Source: Serratia sp. DD3 (GTDB lineage Bacteria; Pseudomonadota; Gammaproteobacteria; Enterobacterales; Enterobacteriaceae). From it: a stretch of 42,703 nucleotides of DNA. The translations under genes and the position numbers were made by a program. The notes under the pieces were generated by a model. The model was not told the origin of the DNA and searched no databases. It saw nothing but the letters and a program-made list of their open reading frames with translations. This document shows positions 8,922 through 16,116 of the stretch, in pieces. The stretch is taken from positions 1-42,703 of the forward strand of contig NZ_AYKS02000026.1 in assembly GCF_000496755.2 (NCBI RefSeq), in the 5' to 3' direction. Numbering within the stretch: the stretch's first letter is position 1; each line of letters starts with the position of its first letter.

Positions 8922-9066
8922 TGGCCGTCCCCTCTACAAACAAGTTCCCCATGGTACTTTTGACGACTATGTAAAAGCAAGCAAACAACGTGCGGTAAGC
9001 GCTTGGCAGGCAGTTTTTTTTATGTGTACCATGGTAACTCCATTGAACACGACAGGAAGCTGCATT

Positions 9067-9636
9067 TTGCCTAAGCCAGATGAACACTATCTTGTGATTA
9101 CCGCACTGGGTGCTGACCGCCCCGGTATCGTCAACACCATCACCCGCCACGTCAGTAGCTGCGGGTGCAATATTGAAGATAGCCGTCTGGCCATGCTGGG
9201 TGAAGAATTCACCTTTATCATGCTGCTTTCAGGCAGTTGGAACGCAATCACCCTGATCGAGTCCACTTTGCCGCAAAAAGGCGCTGAACTGGATTTATTG
9301 ATTGTGATGAAGCGCACAAACTCGCAAGAAAGGCCGCCGATGCCAACCACTGTGTGGGTACAGGTGGAAGTCAAAGACTCCCCGCACATTATTGAGCGCT
9401 TTACCGGCCTGTTCAGCGCCTGGCAGATGAACATCGCTGAGCTGGTATCACGCACGCAAGTCACCGAGGGGGGCCTCCCTGCCCAGCTCTATATTCAGAT
9501 CACCGCTCACAGTACCGGTGTACAAGATGCATCAAATATTGAGCAAGTGTTTTATCGCCTATGTACAGAACTGAATGCACAAGGCAGTATTAGCATTGTG
9601 AATTATCCGCAGCATGATGAGAAAGAGGGAGATTAG
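9067..9636 (+). CDS. gcvR: Glycine cleavage system transcriptional repressor GcvR
   Basis: GcvR binds the activator GcvA and, with glycine, switches off the glycine cleavage operon. Its two ACT-type domains cover most of the protein (HYLVITALGADRPGIVNTITRHVSSCGCN near the start; HIIERFTGLFSAWQMNIAELVSRTQ in the second). I chose the TTG start at 9067: AGGAAG lies seven bases upstream and the resulting 189-residue length fits the family. ATG codons further upstream (9022, 9031) are preceded by T-rich sequence with no Shine-Dalgarno. The gene is divergent from dapA. Its stop codon at 9634-9636 lies two bases before the bcp start, so the two are co-transcribed as in E. coli. Confidence 0.93.
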   Translation: MPKPDEHYLVITALGADRPGIVNTITRHVSSCGCNIEDSRLAMLGEEFTFIMLLSGSWNAITLIESTLPQKGAELDLLIVMKRTNSQERPPMPTTVWVQVEVKDSPHIIERFTGLFSAWQMNIAELVSRTQVTEGGLPAQLYIQITAHSTGVQDASNIEQVFYRLCTELNAQGSISIVNYPQHDEKEGD

Positions 9637-9638
9637 TG

Positions 9639-10103
9639 ATGAACCCATTGAAAGCCGGTGATATAGCGCCAAAATTTAGTTTAACCGACCAGGATGGGGA
9701 GGTTATTAATTTGGCCGACCTCCAGGGACAGCGAGTCCTTGTTTACTTTTACCCTAAAGCCATGACCCCAGGTTGTACCGTACAAGCCTGTGGTTTACGG
9801 GATAACATGGAGGAACTGAAAAAAGCCGGTGTCGAAATCTTCGGCATCAGCACTGATAAGCCAGAAAAGCTGTCACGTTTTGCTGAGAAAGAGTTACTTA
9901 ATTTCACGCTGTTATCTGACGAGGACCACCAAGTCGCGCAACAGTTTGGCGTTTGGGGTGAGAAAACCTTTATGGGGAAAACCTATGATGGCATCCACCG
10001 TATCAGTTTCCTGATTGATGCCAACGGCAAAATTGAAAAAGTGTTTGATGATTTCAAGACCACCAATCATCACGACATTGTTTTAAACTATCTCAAGCAG
10101 TAA
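9639..10103 (+). CDS. bcp: Thiol peroxidase Bcp (peroxiredoxin)
   Basis: Bcp is a cytoplasmic peroxiredoxin that reduces hydrogen and organic peroxides with thioredoxin as reductant. The peroxidatic cysteine lies in MTPGCTVQACGLRD, and the second cysteine five residues later is the resolving one of the atypical 2-Cys type. The length (154 aa from ATG 9639) matches the family. A GTG overlapping the gcvR stop (9636) is also in frame, but AGGGAG is better spaced for the ATG. It is the second gene of gcvR-bcp and is followed by a hairpin shared with the convergent perM. Confidence 0.97.
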   Translation: MNPLKAGDIAPKFSLTDQDGEVINLADLQGQRVLVYFYPKAMTPGCTVQACGLRDNMEELKKAGVEIFGISTDKPEKLSRFAEKELLNFTLLSDEDHQVAQQFGVWGEKTFMGKTYDGIHRISFLIDANGKIEKVFDDFKTTNHHDIVLNYLKQ

Positions 10104-10112
10104 CCCAACCCT

Positions 10113-10138
10113 GCGCAGCAGTTTAACGACTGCTGCGC
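10113..10138. terminator. Bidirectional hairpin between bcp and perM
   Basis: GCGCAGCAGT and ACTGCTGCGC form a perfect ten-base stem around a six-base loop. It lies just after the bcp stop and before the perM stop on the other strand. The flanks are only moderately T-rich. Confidence 0.7.
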
Positions 10139-10151
10139 TTGATTAACCGTT

Positions 10152-11228
10152 TTAATTAGCGTTTTCATCCATACCAGCCGCTGTATCGTCCGGCCAAGCG
10201 TTGATCACTGCCTTAATCAGCGTGGCCAATGGGATGGCGAAGAATACCCCCCAGAACCCCCACAAACCGCCAAAAATAATGATCGAAAGAATGATCACCA
10301 GTGGATGCAAATTCACCGCTTCCGAGAACAGAATAGGTACTAACACGTTGCCATCCAACCCCTGCACCACTAAATAAGCGATGATCAACGTCCAGAAGTC
10401 TGCACCGATACCCCACTGGAACAGCGCCACCAACACCACCGGAATGGTGACCAGCACGGCTCCAATATAAGGGACCAACACCGAAACCCCCACCAGCACA
10501 GCCAATAACAATGAATAACGCATATCCAAAGTAAAGAACACCAGATATGTCACTACCCCTACAATCACCATTTCCAGTACCTTGCCGCGAATATAATTGG
10601 TGATCTGCTGGTTCATCTCAATCCATACCTGCCCGGCCAGCCCACGGTTACGCGGTAACACCTGGCGTACCGCATTGAGCATCTGTTCTTTATCCTTCAA
10701 CAAGAAAAACACAATCAGGGGAACCAGGATTAGGTAGATAGCCAGGGTCACCAACCCAACTAATGAAGCCAGCGAATATTTCACCACCGAATCGCCCATA
10801 CCCGACAAGCGGCCACGTATATTGTCCGTCATCATATCGATGATGCCTACGTCCACCAAAGCTGGATAACGCTGTGGCAAGGTTACTCCATAGTTGTAAA
10901 ACTGGTTGAGCATGTTCGGCAAATCCTTCACCAGATTGATGCCCTGCTGCCAAGCTGTGGGGGCCACAACAAACGCCATTAGCAGGGTGATACCACCAAA
11001 CAGGAACAACACCATACTCGCCGCCCAAGTTCGCGATGCGCCCAAATGCTGTAAATGCGCCGTGGGCCACTCCAACAGGTAGGCCAGCGCGATGGCCACA
11101 AACAGTGGCGTCAAAATATCGTGCAGAAAGTAAAGGATGCAAAACCCGACTAGCAAGATAACCAATAACGCTATGGCTTGCGGATCAGTGAAGCGACGAC
11201 GGTACCACTGTAGTAACATCTCCAACAT
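10152..11228 (-). CDS. perM: AI-2E-family membrane transporter PerM
   Basis: This 358-residue inner-membrane protein belongs to the AI-2 exporter/PerM family, whose substrates are mostly undefined; E. coli PerM is of similar size. About eight hydrophobic segments are visible: two close together near residues 17-50, one near 65-90, and further ones in the second half. Family signatures include FFLLKDKEQML near the middle, VLVPYIGAVLVTIPVVLVAL, and the C-terminal GGLWGFWGVFFAIPLATLIKAVINAW. A charged, cytoplasmic C-terminus follows. It is monocistronic here and convergent with bcp. The ERIC element lies upstream. Confidence 0.93.
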   Translation of the reverse strand: MLEMLLQWYRRRFTDPQAIALLVILLVGFCILYFLHDILTPLFVAIALAYLLEWPTAHLQHLGASRTWAASMVLFLFGGITLLMAFVVAPTAWQQGINLVKDLPNMLNQFYNYGVTLPQRYPALVDVGIIDMMTDNIRGRLSGMGDSVVKYSLASLVGLVTLAIYLILVPLIVFFLLKDKEQMLNAVRQVLPRNRGLAGQVWIEMNQQITNYIRGKVLEMVIVGVVTYLVFFTLDMRYSLLLAVLVGVSVLVPYIGAVLVTIPVVLVALFQWGIGADFWTLIIAYLVVQGLDGNVLVPILFSEAVNLHPLVIILSIIIFGGLWGFWGVFFAIPLATLIKAVINAWPDDTAAGMDENAN

Positions 11229-11304
11229 CAGAGATTGCTCCTTAATTTCATTAATAATGGGGGAGCGTAACTTGTTACTCTACACCCCAGTAGATAGGAC
11301 CATG

Positions 11305-11437
11305 GCTATACCCGTCACCAATGAAGCTGCAGTGGTGTTGGCTGCGTTTACTCACCCCAGTTACTTACTTGTGTAAGCTCCTGGGGCTTCGCTCAGTTGC
11401 CGCCTACCTGCAACTCCATTGAACTTGGGTATATAGC
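11305..11437. repeat. Complete ERIC element
   Basis: About 133 bp with inverted ends (GCTATACCC... and ...GGGTATATAGC). The core TTTACTCACCCCAGTTACTT and TAAGCTCCTGGGG are the ERIC signature sequences. ERIC elements are intergenic, non-coding imperfect palindromes of Enterobacterales. When transcribed they fold into a long hairpin. This copy separates perM from the bepA promoter region. Confidence 0.93.
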
Positions 11438-11587
11438 ACTAGGTTACATCTTATAAACGTTTGATTGCTGATTGCGGCTGGCTATGGTGTGATGAACGAC
11501 ACGAGTCAAACTGTTCATCCGCAGAAAGGGCATTTTTGTGAGCCAACACAATTTCGGATTGATTGTACTGGAGAGTGTGGCCCGGAA

Positions 11588-11617
11588 AAAGAACTCTTAT
11601 CTAAAGAACTCTTATCT
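11588..11617. repeat. 15-bp perfect tandem duplication upstream of bepA
   Basis: AAAGAACTCTTATCT occurs twice back to back (11588-11602, 11603-11617). It lies 50 bp upstream of the bepA start, so the insertion lengthened the leader. No function is apparent. Confidence 0.8.
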
Positions 11618-11666
11618 AATGTAAGCGTCTTAGTTAATGACTTATGTTTTGAGGAAATTGCTGACA

Positions 11667-13136
11667 ATGACCACTCGGTTTACCAAAACAGCATTAGCTG
11701 TATTGTTGCTCAGTTCACTTTTTACCGCTACACCAACGCCGGTAAAAGCTGAAACCCAAGACCAACTACCTGATATGGGTGTCGCCGCTGGGGGAACACT
11801 GACTATTGGTCAGGAACTGATCATGGGCGATTTTTATGTACGCCAATTGCGCGCCAGCGCGCCATTAATCAATGATCCCTTACTGACCCAATATATTAAC
11901 CAACTGGGTAACCGACTGGTGGCCAATGCGTCTTCGGTGCTCACGCCGTTCCACTTTTTTTTGGTACGTAATGACTCAATAAACGCCTTCGCCTTCTTCG
12001 GTGGTAACGTGGTACTGCACTCTGCGCTGTTTCGTGAAACCGACAATGAGAATCAACTGGCTTCGGTGCTGGCGCATGAAATATCTCACGTCACGCAACG
12101 TCATCTGGCACGAGCCATGGAAGACCAACGGCGTAATGCACCACTCACCTGGGCAGGTGCATTAGGTTCGGTTTTACTGGCGATGGCCAACCCGGCCATG
12201 GGCATGGCGGCACTCAGCGGTACAATGGCGGGGACGCAGCAAGGAATTATCAGTTTTACACAATCAAATGAACAAGAAGCTGACCGCATCGGCATTCAGT
12301 TACTGCAGCGTTCTGGATTCGATCCGGAAGCAATGCCCGATTTTCTGCAAAAGCTGTCAGACCTCTCGCGTTATTCCTCCAAACCACCGGAAATGCTATT
12401 AACCCACCCGCTGCCGGACAGTCGCCTTGCTGATTCCCGTAACCGCGCCAACCAGATGCCGCGTATTGTGGTGCAATCCAGCCAGGACTATCTGTTGGCT
12501 AGAGTGCGAACCTTGGGTATGTACAGTGCAGAAGGCTATGGTTTGAACGAAAATATCCTGATGAGCTACAGTCAGGGCAATGTACGGGAACAGCTGGCGG
12601 CAAAATACGGCAGAGCTATTCTGTACTACCAAGCGAAAAAGTACGATGAAGCCCGCAATATCCTCCAGCCCCTGCTGGCTGCTGACCCGAAAAACCCCTG
12701 GCTGCTGGATCTGATCACCGATATCGATCTGGGTCAGAATAAAGCCCCTCAAGCCATCGCACGCCTGGAAGCCATCAATGCTGCCCAAAGTAAAAACCCG
12801 GTGTTATTACTGAACCTGGCTAATGCTTACGTTGAAGGCAAGCAACCGGCGAAGGCCTCACAAATTCTAAACCGCTATACCTTTACCCATCCAAATGACC
12901 AAAACGGTTGGGATCTGTTGGCTCAGGCCAGTGCGGCACAAGGGCTACGCGATGAAGAACTGGCTGCCCGGGCTGAGAGTCTGGCACTGGCAGGCCAGTT
13001 GGACCAGGCGATCAAGTTGCTCAGTGACGCCAGTGCATTGCAAAAACTCGGGAGTTTGAAACAGGCACGCTATGACGCACGTATCGACCAATTGCGCCAA
13101 TTGCAGCAAACTTTCCGCCAGTTCCAGCGCTCTTGA
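11667..13136 (+). CDS. bepA: Periplasmic chaperone/metalloprotease BepA
   Basis: BepA (YfgC) is a periplasmic M48 zinc metalloprotease that assists assembly of LptD and degrades misassembled outer-membrane proteins, working with the BAM complex. A signal peptide (about residues 1-28, ending VKA) precedes the catalytic domain with HEISH at 137-141 and the third zinc ligand in NEQEAD near residue 200. The C-terminal half carries TPR-like repeats ([42 protein letters not shown]). The start ATG 11667 follows AGGAAA by nine bases and gives 489 residues, close to the E. coli length. A Met further upstream at 11637 is less likely. yfgD follows after 17 bp, as in E. coli. Confidence 0.96.
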   Translation: MTTRFTKTALAVLLLSSLFTATPTPVKAETQDQLPDMGVAAGGTLTIGQELIMGDFYVRQLRASAPLINDPLLTQYINQLGNRLVANASSVLTPFHFFLVRNDSINAFAFFGGNVVLHSALFRETDNENQLASVLAHEISHVTQRHLARAMEDQRRNAPLTWAGALGSVLLAMANPAMGMAALSGTMAGTQQGIISFTQSNEQEADRIGIQLLQRSGFDPEAMPDFLQKLSDLSRYSSKPPEMLLTHPLPDSRLADSRNRANQMPRIVVQSSQDYLLARVRTLGMYSAEGYGLNENILMSYSQGNVREQLAAKYGRAILYYQAKKYDEARNILQPLLAADPKNPWLLDLITDIDLGQNKAPQAIARLEAINAAQSKNPVLLLNLANAYVEGKQPAKASQILNRYTFTHPNDQNGWDLLAQASAAQGLRDEELAARAESLALAGQLDQAIKLLSDASALQKLGSLKQARYDARIDQLRQLQQTFRQFQRS

Positions 13137-13153
13137 TTTAAGGAATCATTGAA

Positions 13154-13507
13154 ATGAAAAACATCACTCTCTATCACAACCCGCGTTGTTCCAAGAGCCG
13201 AGAAACCTTGACACTGCTGCAACAACAGGGTGTTGAACCGGAAGTGATTCTCTACCTGGAAACGCCCCCTTCAGTGGCTGAGCTGAAAACCCTGTTGCAA
13301 CAGCTCGGTTTTAGCTCTGCCCGTGAACTGATGCGCAAAAAAGAAGATACCTATCAGGAACTGAAACTCTCCGATGAAACGTTGAGTGAAGAGCAACTAC
13401 TCGCCGCGATGGTGGCAAACCCTAAATTAATTGAACGCCCGATTGTGGTAAAAGGCAACCAGGCCCGCATCGGCCGCCCACCAGAGCAGGTGTTGGAAAT
13501 TATTTAA
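13154..13507 (+). CDS. yfgD: ArsC-family reductase-like protein YfgD
   Basis: This 117-residue protein has the thioredoxin-like ArsC/Spx fold. Its N-terminal NPRCSKSRETL carries the catalytic-type cysteine (residue 12), and the C-terminal RPIVVKGNQARIGRPPEQVLEI is the family signature. It is often annotated as arsenate reductase (arsC), but the chromosomal bepA-linked form has no proven arsenate role and there are no ars genes nearby. AGGAA lies before ATG 13154. It is the second gene of bepA-yfgD and converges with hda. Confidence 0.93.
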   Translation: MKNITLYHNPRCSKSRETLTLLQQQGVEPEVILYLETPPSVAELKTLLQQLGFSSARELMRKKEDTYQELKLSDETLSEEQLLAAMVANPKLIERPIVVKGNQARIGRPPEQVLEII

Positions 13508-13558
13508 ACTCTGTACCACTCGGCAAGCTCGCTTGTGTTGGCGTGTTCAACCGCGCCA

Positions 13559-14260
13559 TCACAAGCTAAAAATTTCTTTCACAAAAGGAATGGTCAGTTT
13601 ACGTTGTGCGGTGATTGATGCCTGATCAAGCTGATCAAGGGTCATAAACAGCGCACGTATCTCACGATCAAGACGTTTGAGCAGAAAACGCCCCACATCC
13701 TCTGGCAGTTCAAAACCTCTCAGTTTGGCACGCAATTGCAGCGCCAGCAGTTTTTCCTCATCAGACAAAGGTTGTAGCTTATAAATTTGCCCCCAGTCGA
13801 GGCGAGAAGCCAGGTCCGGTAAACTCAGATTCAGTTGGCGTGGTGGGCGGTCCCCAGTAATCAATAGACGTGTACAGCCGGTTTCCAGAATACGATTATA
13901 AAGATTGAAAATCGCCATTTCCCACGCAGGGTCGCCAGCAATGCATTCAATGTTATCAATGCACACCAAGGCCAACTGTTCCATGCCATCAAGCACCTCT
14001 GGCACAAAGTAGGCCCGTTTATCCAGTGGCACATAGCCCACCGCCTGGCCACACTGAGAAAGTTGCGCGCAAGCCGCATGTAACAAATGGCTACGCCCAC
14101 CACCTTCACGTGACCAGAAGTAGATATAGCTACCATGCTCCATATGGAGTGCAGACTGGATCGCCGCTAATAGAGACGAGTTCTCACCCGGATAAAAACT
14201 GGTAAAAGTTTCATCATCGGGAAGGAAAAGTGGCAGTGAAAGCTGTGCCGACGTATTCAG
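13559..14260 (-). CDS. hda: DnaA-inactivating protein Hda with CTG start
   Basis: Hda, bound to the DNA-loaded beta clamp, makes DnaA hydrolyse its ATP after initiation and so prevents over-replication. The AAA+ core is evident: P-loop [15 protein letters not shown], Walker [11 protein letters not shown], sensor [12 protein letters not shown], and the arginine of DLASRLDWG. An ATG start at 14143 would give 194 residues and omit the clamp-binding motif. Reading on from CTG 14260-14258 adds 39 conserved residues, including the clamp hexapeptide QLSLPL, and gives 233 residues, the E. coli length. A GGGGTG Shine-Dalgarno precedes the CTG. E. coli hda is likewise reported to start at CTG. It converges with yfgD. 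Confidence 0.96.
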   Translation of the reverse strand: MNTSAQLSLPLFLPDDETFTSFYPGENSSLLAAIQSALHMEHGSYIYFWSREGGGRSHLLHAACAQLSQCGQAVGYVPLDKRAYFVPEVLDGMEQLALVCIDNIECIAGDPAWEMAIFNLYNRILETGCTRLLITGDRPPRQLNLSLPDLASRLDWGQIYKLQPLSDEEKLLALQLRAKLRGFELPEDVGRFLLKRLDREIRALFMTLDQLDQASITAQRKLTIPFVKEIFSL

Positions 14261-14736
14261 AAAAGCACCCCAACCAAGACTGGCAAGAAAACGCCCTCAG
14301 TCTAGCACAAAACCGTGACGCTGTTGAACTTCAGCACTGATTTTCAACTAGGGTGAAAATCACAGGCCGTTGGAGCAAATCGCATCAGGTTAATCAAGTC
14401 AAGCAGCTCTATTTGAAATTACGTCACCAATGAGTATTAAAATGATAACAAATAATATGATTACCTCTAACAAAATAACACTTAAAATAAAAATAAGTTA
14501 ATAAAAAACATAAAATAAATAAAGAAAATTAAAACCATTATACAATATATTACCAATAGGACGATTATTATTAATGATTACTAAGATTATTCCTAAAATA
14601 ATGGATTATTAAAATATATCGTTGTCTGAATTTAATTAAGTCGTAACCTAAGAATAATAAAAACACAACGTTGTAACCCCCGAAATGGTGACATTAAGAC
14701 GTCACCGATAATTTGAACTAAAAGGAAATAGTAACT
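14261..14736. promoter_or_regulatory. Long AT-rich leader between hda and the fimbrial operon
   Basis: 476 bp without a gene. The hda promoter lies at its left end. From 14400 to 14660 the DNA is strikingly A/T rich with many A-tracts, typical of H-NS-silenced fimbrial promoters (inference). Candidate sites near the pilin are the palindrome ACAACGTTGT (14665-14674) and the inverted repeat GGTGACATTAAGACGTCACC (14687-14706). I found no invertible-element repeats or adjacent recombinase that would suggest fim-type phase switching. Confidence 0.5.
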
Positions 14737-15264
14737 ATGAAAATGAACAAACTTGCAATTATTGCTGCAGGCCTGGCTTTATCCGCATCTGCACTGGCCA
14801 ACAACACGATTAATTTCCAAGGTGAAGTTGCCGACCAGACTTGTGCGATCAACATCAACGGTAATGCATCTACACCGCTCATCCTGCTGCCCACGGTGTC
14901 AGCCACAGACCTTGACAGCAGCGGAAAAACGGCTGGTCTAACTCCCTTCACCATCAGCCTGACGGGTTGCACCGCGTCTGGCAGCGTTACGGCAATCAAA
15001 ACGGTGTTTGTCGGTAACAACCTGACAGCAGCTAACAATATGGGTAATACCGGCGATGCCAGTAACGTTGCCCTGCGACTGGTTGACCCAGTGACACCCA
15101 CTGTTGCCCTGGACCTGACTGGGCAAACTGGGGCTCCTGGCCTGTCTCTGGCCAGCGGTGCCACTACAGCCAGCCATGATTTCGCCGTGCAATATTATGC
15201 TGAAGGTATCGCAGCACCGGGCTCAGTCTTCGGTAGCGTTCAGTACGCTGTCTCTTATCAGTAA
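14737..15264 (+). CDS. Major fimbrial subunit (type-1-like pilin)
   Basis: This 175-residue pilin is secreted by Sec and polymerised on the cell surface by the chaperone-usher path. The signal peptide ends at about residue 22 (ALA), leaving NNTINFQGEV as the donor-strand N-terminal extension. Two cysteines (in DQTCAI and LTGCTA) form the usual disulfide. The C-terminal strand GSVQYAVSYQ, with an aromatic near the end, is what the chaperone caps. AAGGAAA precedes ATG 14737. It is the first gene of a five-gene operon and is followed by a stem-loop before the chaperone gene. A decayed paralogue lies at 439-951. Confidence 0.95.
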   Translation: MKMNKLAIIAAGLALSASALANNTINFQGEVADQTCAININGNASTPLILLPTVSATDLDSSGKTAGLTPFTISLTGCTASGSVTAIKTVFVGNNLTAANNMGNTGDASNVALRLVDPVTPTVALDLTGQTGAPGLSLASGATTASHDFAVQYYAEGIAAPGSVFGSVQYAVSYQ

Positions 15265-15276
15265 CTAACCAGTATG

Positions 15277-15300
15277 CTCCTTCCAGGTGAATGGAAGGGG
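15277..15300 (+). terminator. Intercistronic stem-loop after the pilin gene
   Basis: CTCCTTCCA and TGGAAGGGG pair over nine bases (one G-T) around a six-base loop, 12 bp after the pilin stop. There is no T-run. In other fimbrial operons such hairpins protect or partly terminate the message, so that much more pilin than chaperone and usher is made. This function is inferred. Confidence 0.6.
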
Positions 15301-15321
15301 CTTACCAAGAGGATAATTCCC

Positions 15322-16062
15322 GTGGCAATCAAATATCCACCAATGGTATTTAGTGCTTTATTGGCGCTGTCTGTGTTGCTCCCTACCCCTGTGAGTGCCA
15401 GCGTAGTGATGCTCAACACCAGGATCATTTACCCGGCTGATTCACAATCGCAAACTATACAGCTGACTAACAAAGACAACATTCCGTATGTGATGCAGAT
15501 GTGGTCGGACATTAACAATCCGGCATCAACACCGGAGAACGCTGATGGGCCGTTTGTCGTGGTACCTGCACTTTTCCGTATTGAACCACAAACCGGTCAA
15601 TCGGTGCGCTTGATATTTACCGGTAAAGATTTACCTCAAGACCGTGAATCGGTTTTTTACTTCAACAGTGTACAGATCCCTCCAAAAAATATGGCAAACC
15701 AGGCAGAAAATCAGATGCTGGTAGTACTACGCAACCGGGTAAAAATATTCTACCGTCCGAAAAACATTAGCGGAAGTTCAGATACCGTCGCTCAGCAGTT
15801 GCGTTTTTCGCTTAATCAAAAAGACAGCCAATGGATAATGACCGTACATAATGACTCTGGTTATTACGCCTCTTTTATTAAAGCAGTCGCCGTTATCGGC
15901 AATAAAGAAGTGCCCTTTAAAGTCGATATGGTCGCCCCTAAATCGCAAACAAGCTGGGTATTAGAAAAAGGTGCCCAATCCCCTGCCGGAGCACAGAAAG
16001 TGAAATTTACCTTAGTCAATGACTATGGCGGCCATACCAACCTTGAGAGCAGATTGAACTGA
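15322..16062 (+). CDS. Fimbrial periplasmic chaperone (first copy)
   Basis: A PapD/FimC-type chaperone that caps pilins in the periplasm by donor-strand complementation. The mature protein starts SVVMLNTRIIYPADSQSQTIQLTN and contains the alternating hydrophobic G1 strand (QMLVVLRNRVKIFYRPK) with the conserved Arg/Lys cleft and the second Ig domain (WIMTVHNDSGYYASF, KFTLVNDYGG). I choose GTG 15322: AGAGGA lies eight bases upstream, the signal peptide then has a normal length, and the intercistronic hairpin stays outside the gene. An ATG at 15274 would run through the hairpin. The length is 246 residues. It is followed by the usher after 54 bp. Confidence 0.93.
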   Translation: MAIKYPPMVFSALLALSVLLPTPVSASVVMLNTRIIYPADSQSQTIQLTNKDNIPYVMQMWSDINNPASTPENADGPFVVVPALFRIEPQTGQSVRLIFTGKDLPQDRESVFYFNSVQIPPKNMANQAENQMLVVLRNRVKIFYRPKNISGSSDTVAQQLRFSLNQKDSQWIMTVHNDSGYYASFIKAVAVIGNKEVPFKVDMVAPKSQTSWVLEKGAQSPAGAQKVKFTLVNDYGGHTNLESRLN

Positions 16063-16116
16063 TCAACCACCGTATTGAGTCATCATCAGGATCTTTGCGT
16101 TTAAGGAACCAAAGGA

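Noticed and set aside
8875..9066. N-terminal extension of gcvR into the dapA start
   Set aside because: No Shine-Dalgarno, overlaps dapA, and exceeds the family length; TTG 9067 is better.
14400..14736. Invertible fim-type switch before the pilin
   Set aside because: No matching inverted repeats flanking a promoter and no recombinase gene nearby.
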